From positions 31,370,501 to 31,434,500 of the forward strand of contig OX327684.1 in NCBI GenBank assembly GCA_946807835.1: a stretch of DNA of 64,000 nt, read 5' to 3'. The first letter of the stretch is position 1; each line of letters starts with the position of its first letter. Below are positions 22,718 to 34,557 of the stretch, piece after piece. Position numbers and translations under genes: made by a program. The notes under the pieces are model-generated. The model made no database searches. It was not told the origin of the DNA and saw only the letters and a list, made by a program, of their open reading frames with translations. The DNA is from Ailanthus altissimus (lineage: Eukaryota > Streptophyta > Magnoliopsida > Sapindales > Simaroubaceae).

Positions 22718-25342
22718 TCACGAGTAGCTTTTCGCAAATGTTGCAAATCGCTCCAAACCATGTCTCAGTAAGCTTTCGAGGAAAGGTTGAAGAGCCTGAA
22801 GAAAATTGACAGAACACAAAACATGATGATGATTACTTCACACAACAAAATCTTGGTGCTAAGTTATCCATCTTCATTGCCACCAAAAGGCATATGAATA
22901 TTTTTCCACTTTCATTTTCATTTTCTGCCACAAAAAATTGAAAGTGTCCTTTCAATAAAAACCAAAATAGCATCTAAATACAAGATGAGAATACTTACTG
23001 ATGCAACTGGAACTAAAAGTTGAGGAACCTCATAGGAAACAGTTAGCTGAAAAGGAAAAACAATTCTGTTAGCACCAGCCTAAATCAGAAAAGACACGAG
23101 TGAGGGACATGGAATGCTGAAGAAAACAATTTTGGGATTCAACCAAAAACCACAAAAATCCCTCTTTCTTAGTTTTTGCTTCCCCCAGACCATGCAAGAA
23201 AGCCAAGAAGAAATGGCGATATAGTTGGAACTACCAAATTGAACTACCAAGTAGCACATTCACCGGATTAAAGCATATGTCTATGTATGTAGCTTAGTGT
23301 GGAAAAGTGATAATGGATTCATGAATGTGTATACAGAAAATTTTAACTTCCATAAAACTGGTAAAAACATAAAATCAAATTGAATGTGCATAAAGGAAAT
23401 TTTAACTTCTATAAAACTGGTAATGGCATAGTATCAAATTGAATATTTCATAAAGAAGCCTCACTTCTACCACGCATGATGAAGGGCCTTTTGGAAAAAA
23501 CCGAACAGCACCCCTGCCATGTGACAAATCAATATATCAAGATTCTAATATCAATGGATTGTAATTAAAATAACAGTATTCGATCATCACAGGCAATTAA
23601 TACAAAGACATCATATAACAGATAATTTGATCTAAATTTTCAAAAGACTTGGAAAACTTGGACCAACAGAGCAATGGTCAAAAGGGTTATATCATAGCCA
23701 ATGCCAATCACAAGCAATCACAAGTTTTAAACAAATGATAGCGCCTTCAGGATGGTTCTAAAGTTGTACATTGCTTTCATGTTTCAAAAACTCCGATTCT
23801 CTTATGAGCCTTATTCATTTAGGTATTATTATAAGTTGAAGTGATTTCATACTGCAGTTAGATGAAAAACTCAGGTCCATAGGGCCCATTGTCTTCCTCC
23901 TCCACCCTACTTTCTACCTCCACAGGATGAAAAATCTTTTAACTTGAAAAAGGTGTTTACTTTACTATCAGTAAATGCTATGCAGTCACCCAGCCAAGAA
24001 GATTTACTGGTGGTGACATTTACCAATGCATTCTTGAGAACCTTCAAGATTAACAATGGTCTCTTCAAGAACTCATTGCCTACATTAGTTCTTCAATGCT
24101 TTATGAATTTAATCTGCCTCTCAGTTCATATCTAAATACATAACCTGCATTTTCATAAGCTGACTACGTAACCACAAGTATTAAATTTATGAGAATTAAA
24201 CTCAGCGATAAGAGGAGGCATATGAGAGATTTCCCTAAACCTTCTCTGTGTCAGCAGATTTAGCTCTCTAAACTCGTGACAGTAACAAACTTGAGCGAAC
24301 ATGGATGTGATATATTAATTCGAGTTGTCTCGAACATCATGCTCACTTGAATTTTTCCAACTGGGATTTATTATTTTTACCTGTTGGGGAGACCTTCCAT
24401 AGATCTCCAGTGGATTTTTTGATTTGGTATAGGCTGCAAGTAATAAACCAGGAAATAATTTGAACGGGAGCAAGATATAGAATAAATAAATAAAAAGAGA
24501 TGAATGTTCAATATCTCATGATTCTCACCTGCAAATTTCTAGCAAGCCAAGAGAATTCAATATCACGACCAAATGCTTTATACTTGAGTGACCATTGTGA
24601 CTGGTCAGGCTTGTCTTCCAATATCTATTTACAACAATAACTGAATCAATAATAAATTTCTGCTGGAAACTCAAAATCTAAGCTGCGATAAACTAAATTA
24701 AAATCAAGAATAAAATGAATATCATTTTACTTCTTAAAAACAAAATGACAAAATTTCAAACTCTATATGGTAGTACACACTACTGAATCATTTTTTTGAC
24801 ATTTACTACTGCAACATTAATCCCAGCTTACTAAAAAGTATAAAATCTAAAGCATGTGACCTGAAGGCACCTTTACAGAGGAAATGAATGGCATCCAACG
24901 TGGAATTGCTTCACGATCAGAGTAACAATTGTAAGCCACCGAAACAGGAACGTCAATTTCAGTTCTCACCCTGCATTTAGTTTCCCCACAACTTCTCGCA
25001 ATTAGCAAGATACACTAGAAAAAAAGTTTACAAAAAAAAAAAAAAAGAAGAAAAAGGACCAAAAAGAAAAGTTTTATAAAAGAGAAGGCATTACGTGCAA
25101 TCTTGCCACTCCATGACAGGAGAATAAAAGGGTCTAGAGGCAGTGAAAATAGAATTTCTCTTGAAGGATCCATGTGGGACTCTAAATAGCAGTTCATTGA
25201 GTAATGGTGGCTTTGTTAAAGAAGAGTTTTTACAAATGGGTATTGAGTTAATAACAAATAAGCCTGTGTTTCTTTGCAGCAACAAGCGGGTGAGAGTCGG
25301 TGAGTTGGGGCTTGAAATAAAGGCAAGTGTTGCTGCAGACAT
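22718..25342 (-). CDS. START-like / polyketide cyclase-dehydrase family protein, probably plastid targeted, seven exons
   Basis: Seven minus-strand exons fit together in phase: 25095-25342, 24871-24970, 24529-24624, 24381-24433, 23465-23513, 22999-23046 and 22718-22795, giving 223 residues. Every junction is GT-AG. Residues 1 to about 65 are rich in Ser, Leu, Asn and Arg with few acidic residues, consistent with a plastid transit peptide. The rest is one lipid-binding START-like (SRPBCC) domain: VMEWQDCTVRTEIDVPVSVA, YSDREAIPRWMPFISSV, DIEFSWLARNLQ, NQKIHWRSMEGLPNRGAVRF, ELTVSYEVPQLL and a C-terminal helix SLLRHGLERFATFAKS. This matches the family of Arabidopsis At1g02470/At4g01883 from memory. 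Such proteins bind hydrophobic ligands, but this one's ligand is unknown. A piece of its second exon has been copied to 30309-30420. It is transcribed away from the peroxidase cluster. Confidence 0.88.
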
Positions 25343-25500
25343 GCTCCTGTCCTCCTATAGATTCGATGGAATAGAATGCGGCTCACTCTCTGACCACAAA
25401 ATTGTATAATCTCCACAGGCGTGAACATTGTTTCTTCCCTGATAATCTAACAGCACTGTGATTTTGAAATAGACCGACCAATCACGAAGGTCGGCGTGGC

Positions 25501-25613
25501 CACGTGTCTATCCGGTGACTGGACGACATGTCGTCTGCATTAGAATTCTTAACTCCACATACGAAAGCCCAACGGCCCATTAGTCGTCCCTCTCATTCAA
25601 ACACTCGAGCCCA
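25501..25613 (-). promoter_or_regulatory. G-box and site II-like motifs upstream of the START-like gene
   Basis: Upstream of the minus-strand start codon lie a G-box CACGTG (25501-25506, extended GCCACGTGTC) and three TGGGCY elements, read on the minus strand at 25566-25571, 25574-25579 and 25608-25613. Site II (TGGGCY) clusters are common in promoters of nuclear genes for organelle and housekeeping proteins, which fits the predicted plastid protein. Confidence 0.45.
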
Positions 25614-27446
25614 ATAGCCCTTATATAACATTATGGATCTTTCCGTCATTACACCGATTATAAATATACATCCAAGCTTTCCTTTTAAATTCTTTATTGC
25701 AAATCAATTGAATCACAACAGTCATTAGTTAAATGTATTAGAATTCCAATTTCCAAATATTAATTGATCAAATATTTTCCTATAATCTCAAGTTGTTTTA
25801 TTTATTAACGTTTTGGACGTACTTGATACCACTGTGGTTATATTTATCTACATTTGAATGAAGATTGAGTCAGAGTAAATTTTGACTTCGTAAACCAATA
25901 CTAGCGAGTTTCTTTCAATAGAAAGATTTTTTTTTTGAATATTCAATAGAAAGATGTTAAGCTTTGTAAATTGAAAAGAGAGATAGAAAAACACAAACTA
26001 ATCTCTCATTAAATAATAAGTTCCCACGTACCTGTCAGTTGTCAAATTGCATTTTGTCTGAATGCTATTGTATTTACTATAATTATCAATGGTCAAACTT
26101 GTGTTTAAATGATTGAATTTATTATTTTGTATTAACGATGCTTGTTAAATAGATTATAATTTAATAAGCAAGACAACATCTAATTGGAAAATTTGGTCAC
26201 GGTCACGGTCCCGGTAGTATTATCTTCCTCGTATTTAGACTGTATGGCTTCATTTGTTTTTGTGATAATGACAAGATTGGTGGTTATATCTTACAAATAC
26301 TATTGTCTTTATTTCTCGATCAATGAATTTGCTAAAATTCAAAATAAGGTAGTAAAGTGAGTTACAATACGAATATTTAATATAAATTTGATATATTTTA
26401 AATTAATATAGATAAAAAATTGATGTGATTAATAAACAAGTTGAATTTAAATTATTTATTTATTAATTATATTAAATATATATTTCAACTCTATAATTTA
26501 TTTAAGTTATATTAAATAAAATAAAATAAAATAAATTATTTAAAAATAAATTTGTGTCTATTCCTATAAGACAAAAATTTAATTATAAAAAATAGAATTA
26601 AATAATAAAAATATATTTATCATAATTTAAATGTATTTAATTGTATTAAACGAATCGAATATTTCATATAAATAAATAAAATTTAATGTTATTATTTATG
26701 TAAATAAATATAATTATAAACGAATTTAATTACATATAATAATAATAAAAATAAATTTAATTTAATTTATTTATTTAAATATATATAATTATATCATGTC
26801 ATATAATTTACATATTAGACAAATTAAAAATGTGCTTAATTTACTTACTTCCAAGATAAAAATTTATTAATCTATTACGTTAACACAACACGAATACGAT
26901 TAAATAACACGCTATGCATGATGGTTAAATTCTTGCTGTCATTTACCTAATTTCACGCTTACATATGTTAAACATATCCAACAGCGATTGACTCGTCACT
27001 TTCTTAAAGCTTGGTTACTAAAAGTTCAAAGATGTGACGCCAGGTAAGACTCGATCCAAATTCAACTTCATAGTGATACAACAACACAAAGTAGGCCATG
27101 GCCGTCTTTATGATAAGCAAGTTGATTGGTGGCGTGCGATACTAATTCCATAGTCAACAGATTTAATATTACTAATTTAAAGGTATGGAAACTGCTAAAC
27201 AGATAAGCGAATTAATGAGGAAAATAAATAAATAAAAATACAAAAGGAGGCCTGACAATCGTGTGGAAAGAGCAAAGGATGATGAAAAATGACCGCTAGA
27301 AGAAGAGGTTGTCACAGAACTGTTCAAAGTAAGAGAACATTTCAATCCGCGAGTAGCAATGAATACAACTGCACGCGTTTTTGGGTTCAAAGTAATACCA
27401 ACTCCAACTTCTTTATACTAAAGCTTACATGCATTTCTTTTCCACC
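25614..27446. other. Intergenic region upstream of peroxidase 1
   Basis: AT-rich DNA. 25690-26170 and 26930-27170 resemble the regions upstream of the other peroxidase copies (about 30540-31150, 38690-39380 and 54900-55680), so it is part of the duplicated unit. 26380-26900 is low-complexity AT. No gene. Confidence 0.6.
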
Positions 27447-27454
27447 TATAAATA
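27447..27454 (+). promoter_or_regulatory. TATA box of peroxidase 1
   Basis: TATAAATA lies 158 bp before the start codon in the context ccacctataaatactc. The same box in the same context occurs 159 bp before copy 3 (39751-39758). Copy 2 has TATAAATAT at 31922-31930. Copy 4 has the weaker TATAATTA at 55887. Confidence 0.75.
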
Positions 27455-27604
27455 CTCTCATACCACCAGCTAACCTCACACACCTCCATCTCCACAATCA
27501 GCTCATCATATCTCTAAAACCTTCTCCTTTACCTTCCAGACTTGAGCACTAATTAGCTTGGAATTAACTTAATTTATTGGAAGCTCCTTTTTCTATTCAC
27601 AACA

Positions 27605-28714
27605 ATGAATTCTCTCAAGATGAAACTTTCTTCAATGCTTTCTTGCATTATCACGAGTATTCTCTTGACTTCCACCATGCCTTTGGCATCATCAGCTAAC
27701 CTCAGAGTAGGCTTCTATAAATCAACTTGTCCATCCGCCGAGTTAATTGTAAGAAGAGCAGTAAGCAAAGCTGTGTCTCGCAATCCTGGCACAGCTGCAG
27801 GTCTCATCAGGATGCATTTCCATGACTGCTTTGTCAGAGTATGTGTGCTCATCTTCATCCTAATTCTCATAACTTGACTACGAGGCTTTCATATATGTTT
27901 CTAAATGAAGCTGTTTTTAACGTATATTTTCTTGTCTCAGGGTTGCGATGCTTCCGTGCTACTAGAAACCGCGCCAGGGAACCCACCTTCAGAGAGGGAA
28001 AATCCTGCCAACAACCCGAGCCTACGGGGCTTCGAGGTGATCGACGAGGTCAAGGCACAATTAGAAGCTCTATGCCCAAACACCGTCTCATGTGCTGACA
28101 TTATTGCTTTCGCTGCTCGCGATAGTTCTTTCAAAGTTGGCGGCATAAACTACCCAGTACCGGCTGGACGCCGCGATGGGCGAGTCTCTCTCAGCGATGA
28201 AGCTACACAAAATCTCCCTTCTCCATTCATCAACGCAGAGCAAATCGCTGCAAATTTTGCACGAAAAGGGATGTCGGTTGACGAGATGGTGACACTCTCC
28301 GGAGCGCACTCAATCGGTGTCTCACATTGCTCTTCATTCTCAGGCCGTCTCTACTCTTTCAATGAAACTCATGCACAAGATCCTTCTATGGATCCTAGAT
28401 TCGCCGCTTTCTTGAAAACTAAGTGCCCGCCACCGAACGGAGCGACCAGAGATCCAACAGTGGCCCTAGAATTTGTGACGCCTAATCGCTTAGACAACAA
28501 GTACTACATGGAGTTGAGGAATCGCCGTGGTTTATTGACCTCGGATCAGACGCTGATGGACAGCTCCTTAACTACAAATATGGTAATGAACAATGCGAGA
28601 AATGGAGCATTGTGGGCTGCTAAGTACGCCAAGGCAATGGTGCACATGGGATCTCTTGATGTGCTCACTGGCACTCAGGGTGAGATCAGGAAGCGCTGCA
28701 GCTTCGTTAATTAA
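27605..28714 (+). CDS. Class III peroxidase, copy 1
   Basis: This encodes a secreted haem peroxidase that oxidises phenolic substrates with hydrogen peroxide, typically in the cell wall. Two exons, 27605-27838 and 27941-28714, are joined by a 102-bp intron directly after the HFHDCFVR motif and give 335 residues. Residues 1 to about 31 are a signal peptide ending LASSA. The mature chain begins [12 protein letters not shown]. Distal catalytic Arg69 and His73 lie in RMHFHDCF and proximal haem-ligand His201 in [11 protein letters not shown]. All eight conserved cysteines are present (42, 75, 80, 123, 129, 208, 240, 331), and NET at 219 is a glycosylation site. It resembles peroxidase 5-type enzymes. 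It differs from copy 3 by three residues in exon 2 (for example Asn for His in SEREN). Its 3' untranslated region resembles copy 4 rather than copies 2 and 3, a sign of exchange between copies. Only one of the family's usual three introns remains. Confidence 0.95.
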
Positions 28715-30308
28715 GTTCTACTGATCCAGAAGGTTTTCAAAACGTTTGCTTTTTATGCTTGCGTGCGGTTTTTTGTTTTCTTTTCCTTGTGAGAAACGAA
28801 ATCAACTTTATTTTCTTAAATCATTTCATTCAATTTTTATTATTTATAAGATTTGTCAATCTAAGTGTAAAATGTTCTTCTTTCAAAGAAAAAATTGTAA
28901 AAAGGAAACTTTGTGAAGAATTGATATATTCGCCAAAGTAAAAATTTATTGAAATAAACTTGTATGTTAATTTGAGCTAATTCTATATAAGTGGGAGGTG
29001 ATATGGGGTGATTTATTTGTGTTTATATAAAATAAGACCCTATTTATTATTTATTGTACTTTTTGAATAATTTTCTTTTTGTTTTTCAATTTGTAAAATC
29101 TCTTTATAAAAACTATATAGTTCAATAATTTTATATTTAAGCTCCTATTGTAAGAGTTTAATTTTTTCTTTTATTTTTAGACATTTGTAGTAATATTTTA
29201 CTATTTGAATAATTAGAGTATTGACCCTACTATTTGAATATTTGCACTTTGACCTAATGTTTGAGAATTTGTATTGTGAAAAAAAACTTTGTAATTTCTC
29301 TTTAAAAATAGTGAATTTATTTCAGCGGCGTCCGAGAACGTAAATAATATTACCGAATCTCGTTAAATTTGATATTCTTTTTATTTTACATATTGTGTTG
29401 GATGATAATCAATTGCTTCGTTGTGGTATTATATTCTATTGCTAGCATAATAACAGTGCTAATTATTGTTTGAATGTTTCTTTGTGCAACATGATATTCA
29501 AAAGATGCAACAATGAACAAAAAGTGACTATAAAATTCTACCAGTATTATATTGGTTATGCTAACTGTTAATACCAAAAATGCTTTTTTTATAATAAAAG
29601 AAATTTTAAGAGAATTTGTGTAGTTTTTATTTTTATTATTATTTTTAATTTTTTAATTTCTAATAATCCTTTAGGGGATTAATTGATTGCTTTTAAGATA
29701 AAAAATAAAACTGAAAAAATATTCATATTTTTATTAAATATATAAAAGAAAAAAGTAATAAAAACGCAAAAGACTTAGAAGGAAAATTAATAATTTTCTT
29801 TAAACAATTGTAAAATTGGACCGAACTGAATCGTGGTTATTTGATTCTCTCATAAGGGCGAACTAGATATACCCGAAATAATATGTAAAATTGAATTGAA
29901 CTAATTTTTTTAATTTAATTTTTTGGGTTTAAGCCTAAATATCAACTTAGCAATAGTGAGACGGTTAGATGACGATGACGAAGATAGAATCTTGATTTAA
30001 GCTCATTTTAACAATTAGGTTTGGCCAATAATTTTATTAACAAATGTCAAAAACTATTAAATTTATTTAAAAACTGATTTTTCTTGTTCGATTTTGGTTT
30101 TCAGTGCAATCGGACCGAAATTGAATTTGACCATTCCGATTTTATACATAAAAAACTTATTTTTTTTTATATGAAAACTGAATCAACCGATTCGCTTCGA
30201 TCCGGACTGATTTAATCATTTTCTAAGTCTAGAAAAGTATTACTCAACAGCTTCGTAAGATGCCCCAAATACCTTGCATTTCGTATATTTAAACACAACC
30301 CATTTATA
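28715..30308. other. Spacer between peroxidase 1 and 2
   Basis: The 3' UTR of copy 1 followed by AT-rich DNA. 29815-30235 contains phrases such as attggaccgaactg and ccggactgattt, similar in style to the hAT-type MITE at 12762. I could not define its ends. No gene. Confidence 0.45.
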
Positions 30309-30420
30309 GCATTCAACGGGGAATTGCTTAACGATCAGAGTAACAGTTGTAAGCCGAAGAAACAGGCACATAAATTTCAGTCTTTACCCTGCATTCAATT
30401 TGTCCAAAACTTCTTGCGAT
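30309..30420 (-). pseudogene. Fragment of the START-like gene (exon 2 and adjoining intron)
   Basis: This segment matches 24889-25010 almost base for base: the phrase gaattgctt(c/a)acgatcagagtaac is shared, as is the exon 2/intron 1 boundary region. Translated on the minus strand it gives V-K-T-E-I-Y-V-P-V-S and Y-N-C-Y-S-D-R, then a stop, and a second stop where Trp is expected. The other exons are absent. It marks the left part of a segmental duplication that carried peroxidase copy 2. Confidence 0.88.
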
Positions 30421-32072
30421 TATTAACATACGCTAAGCTGGCATGAAAAGCGTGATGAATTAATAAAAATTTTCCTTCAATTATTTCAAGCATAAGTTCA
30501 TAGATAAGTGGAGTAAATTGAATATATCTAAGACCCCTTTTAAATGATTTATTATAAATCAATGGAATCAAATAATCGTTAGTGAAATGTTAATAGACTT
30601 CCAAGAGTAATTGATCAAATATTCCCAACAATCTTTACTTGTCTTATTGTATTGTTCTATTCTCATTTTTTGGAGGATGCTAGTTGATCTTATATAGAAC
30701 ATGAAAATGTCATGGCCACACCATGGCGAACAAGTAGTTTGGTTTATTTAAGTTTTGGACACAATATTATCCTTATATTTATCTACATTTGGATCAGCAA
30801 TTTAATTTATCTATCTATATATGATTGCAACTAAAATTTTCAGTTTTATAATTTTGAAGATTGAGTCAAAATACACTTTGTGTATAAAAAGTTGTTAAGC
30901 TTTACAAATTGAAAAAGAAAATAGAAAACACTACCCATTACACACGCACTCATCTCTCATTAAATAACATGTTCCCACACGCCTGTCAGTTGTCGAGTTG
31001 CATTTTGTCTAAATGCTATTGTATTCATTAAGAATATTCATGGTCAAGCTTGGTTTACTCAACTGCCCTTCGATCATTTCATAATTAACCAGTAACAACA
31101 TAAATTTATTGAGATTATTTTTTATATTAATGATGCTTGTTGAATTACATTAGTATTTGATCAGTAAGAGAACGTCCAGTCAGAAAAAGTTTGTCTTTAG
31201 CAACGATATGTATTTTGATTGGATCAATTCACTTGTTTTCGTGGTTTATGACAAGATTTGGTGGTTACATGTTACAAGCACACCGTCTTAGGGATTCCAG
31301 ATTTTGCCAGATTAATAAATTCACCTGTAATTTGCTGGACAGGAATTAGCTTCTTCCAGTGTGTTTGCGTGGCCAAATTACAATTACTCGATTCTCTCTG
31401 TCCGTGGATTCCCAAGTGGCATTTTAAATGCACAACAGGCAAATTCTTGTTGTCATTTACTCAATTTTACACATTACATCTGTTAAATATGTACACAAGT
31501 GAGAAGCCATCCCTTTCGTAAACCTCGGTTACTAATTAAATAGAGATGCGACACCAGGCCAGAGCTAGACTCGATCAAAGTCTATGGCCATCTTCAGCAT
31601 AAGCAAGTTGATTGGTGGCGTGCGCTGCTAATTCCATAGAGAGAATCAATAGTATGTGTTTGAATTTATGGAAATTTCCAAGTGAGAACGAGCTTAATTA
31701 TATATTTTAATACAAGTTAAGAAAATTTGAATCTACCCCACAATATCTTTGTAATATTGCTAGCTACTATAGCTTGGAAAGAGAACAAGGAGACGGAAAA
31801 AAAAAAAGAATAGTATAGGACTGTTCAAAGTAAGAAAACTTCAATCAACGCGTAGCTATAATTACAACTACTCGTGTTTTTGGATTATAAGTAATACCGA
31901 CTCCACTTTTATGCTACACCCTATAAATATTCTTACAGAATCACCTACACTCCTCATCTCCATCTCCATAATCAACTCATCAAACATAAAGCCTTCTCCT
32001 TTCTACTATAAACTAGAGAATCAGCTCATAAGCAAGTTAAATTTATTGTAAGTTCGTTTTTTATTCACAACA

Positions 32073-33172
32073 ATGAGTTTCCGTAAGATGAACATTCCTT
32101 CATTGCTCTCTTGCATTATCATTATGAGTATCCTCTTGGTTTCCACCATGCCTTTGGCATCATCGGCAAACCTCAGAGTAGGCTTCTATAAATCTACTTG
32201 TCCATCTGCAGAGACAATTGTTAGAAAAGCCGTAAACAAAGCCGTGTCTCTCAATCCTGGCGTAGCTGCAGGTCTCATCAGAATGCATTTCCATGACTGC
32301 TTCGTCAGAGTACGTATGCTCATTTTCATCTTTCTCACAGCTTTAACATCTCTTGCATGCTAAATGAAACTGTTTTTAACGTATATTTCTTGTCTCAGGG
32401 TTGCGATGCTTCCGTGCTACTAGAAACCGCGCCAGGGAACCCACCTTCAGAGAGGGAACACCCTGCCAACAACCCGAGCCTACGGGGCTTCGAGGTGATC
32501 GACGAGGTCAAGGCACAATTAGAAGCTCTATGCCCAAACACCGTCTCATGTGCTGACATTATTGCTTTCGCTGCTCGCGATAGTTCTTTCAAAGTTGGCG
32601 GCATAAACTACCCAGTACCGGCTGGACGCCGCGATGGGCGAGTCTCTCTCAGCGATGAAGCTACACAAAATCTCCCTTCTCCATTCATCAACGCAGAGCA
32701 AATCGCTGCAAGTTTTGCACGAAAAGGGATGTCGGTTGATGAGATGGTGACACTCTCCGGAGCGCACTCAATCGGTGTCTCACATTGCTCTTCATTCTCA
32801 GGCCGTCTCTACTCTTTCAATGAAACTCATGCACAAGATCCTTCCATGGATCCTAGATTCGCCGCTTTCTTGAAAACTAAGTGCCCGCCACCGAACGGAG
32901 CGACCAGAGACCCAACAGTGGCCCTAGAATTTGTGACGCCTAATCGCTTAGATAACAAGTACTACATGGAGTTGAGGAATCGCCGTGGTTTATTGACCTC
33001 GGATCAGACGCTGATGGACAGCCCCTTAACTACAAATATGGTAATGAACAATGCGGGAAATGGAGCATTGTGGGCTGCTAAGTACGCCAAGGCAATGGTG
33101 CACATGGGATCTCTTGATGTGCTCACTGGCACTCAGGGTGAGATCAGGAAGCGCTGCAGCTTCGTGAATTAA
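32073..33172 (+). CDS. Class III peroxidase, copy 2
   Basis: Exons 32073-32309 and 32399-33172 (89-bp intron) encode 336 residues. The signal peptide ([10 protein letters not shown], then a hydrophobic core ending LASSA) is of a different type from copies 1 and 3 and resembles copy 4. The mature enzyme has distal Arg70/His74 in RMHFHDCF, proximal His202 in [11 protein letters not shown] and all eight cysteines. Exon 2 differs from copy 3 at only three residues (Pro for Thr in ETAPGN, Pro for Ser in MDSPL, Gly for Arg in NNAGNG), although exon 1 and the intron are clearly diverged. This contrast suggests gene conversion of exon 2. The TATA box is at 31922. The copy looks intact and functional. 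Confidence 0.95.
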
Positions 33173-34557
33173 GTTTCATGCTTCGCCGCTGATGGGAAAA
33201 GTTTTCAAACCGTTTGCCTTTTTTTTTTGCGTCCGGCTTTCCCTTTCTCCTTTTCTCTTTCATACACAACAATCAATTGTATACTTTGATCATTTCGTTT
33301 GATTTTTTTCTTCTTTTGTATCAGACTTGTCAATGTAAGTTTAAATTGTGGCTACTAATTATAAATTTATAATATTTGACCTTTGCCAACTCAATTTTAC
33401 ATCGTTTTTTATAATGTAAAAATAACATGTTGTGTTCCAACCGTACGTAAGACAGTACATGCTTGTATAGAATCAGTAATTATATCGCTTTAAAAAAATG
33501 GTCCATAACAAATATATGTTCACTCCAAAATGATAAAAATAGACATTTGTAGGCACGGGCATGTAAACTATAGTTTTTGGATACTTGTGCCATAATTATA
33601 ATTAATTGAGAAATGTTCACTAATAGTCCTTTTAAAGAGGCCGTAATTTTATATAGAAAAAATTATTTAACTAATTTTTATTAATAAAAAGGACAATAAA
33701 TAGATGAAGTTATCTTTATTAATAATATAACTAAAAAAATTTATCATTTGGATCACAAAATTAAAAAAAAACGATTATCATTTATCTAAATAGATATAAA
33801 AAAAAACTATACAAATTCAGAATAAAAATATTTTATGAATCAATCTACAAAAAAATTATGATTTATATGATTATTTTTTATATTTATTGTTATTTTTTAT
33901 ATATAATGAGTGTAAACAATAAATTTTGATTTTTTTTTTATGTTTAGTTTATAAAAATATAAGTATAAAAATATAGTGAGTGTATTGTGATCAAATAGCA
34001 AAGAAATAAAATGTGCACAAAAAATATGGTGAATTAAAAAAAAGAATAAAATTGGAGATAAAGAAGATGACGAAACCCATAAAGGGTTGCGCTAAGTAAC
34101 TAGGTAAGACATGAGAAATTATTAGCTTCATCTTATTCTTTGTTCATGATTTTATTCTTTTCATCTATTTTTTAAATTCTCACTTTTCAAAATATCGGTG
34201 CTCAAACACCCCATTTGCTTATTTTTAAGTTTGAAATTTTCAAAATATATTTTTAGTAATTTCAGAGGAAAATTTTGAATAACCTACTATGGGAGAGAGA
34301 TAAAATATACTTTAAAAATAAAATGGTTTGAATTGAATTTTTTGACTATTAAAAATAACATTTTATTTTTGTAGCTATAAAAGAATATAAGTTTAAAATA
34401 TGAACTGCTAATGAACATTTTTCTAATTAATTTCTCTCTTAAATCTTAATTAATATTTTATAAAAATTTCTTTTTATCAATATTGGTTCAATCCATAAAG
34501 GCTTGAGTCTAACAATGCTATCAATTCTATCTATATTGCAAAATTATATTAGGTAAG
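33173..34557. other. 3' region of peroxidase 2 and spacer
   Basis: 33173-33620 aligns with the region after copy 3 (41020-41450), including gttgtgttccaaccgtacgta. 33620-34400 is low-complexity AT that is absent after copy 3. 34430-34550 resumes the match to the region after copy 3 (taaatcttaattaatattt, ggttca-tcca). No gene. Confidence 0.6.

Noticed and set aside
27937..28309. Minus-strand open frames repeated under each peroxidase exon 2 (also at 32395, 40242 and 56334)
   Set aside because: They are antisense shadows of the conserved coding sequence, recurring only because the genes are copies.
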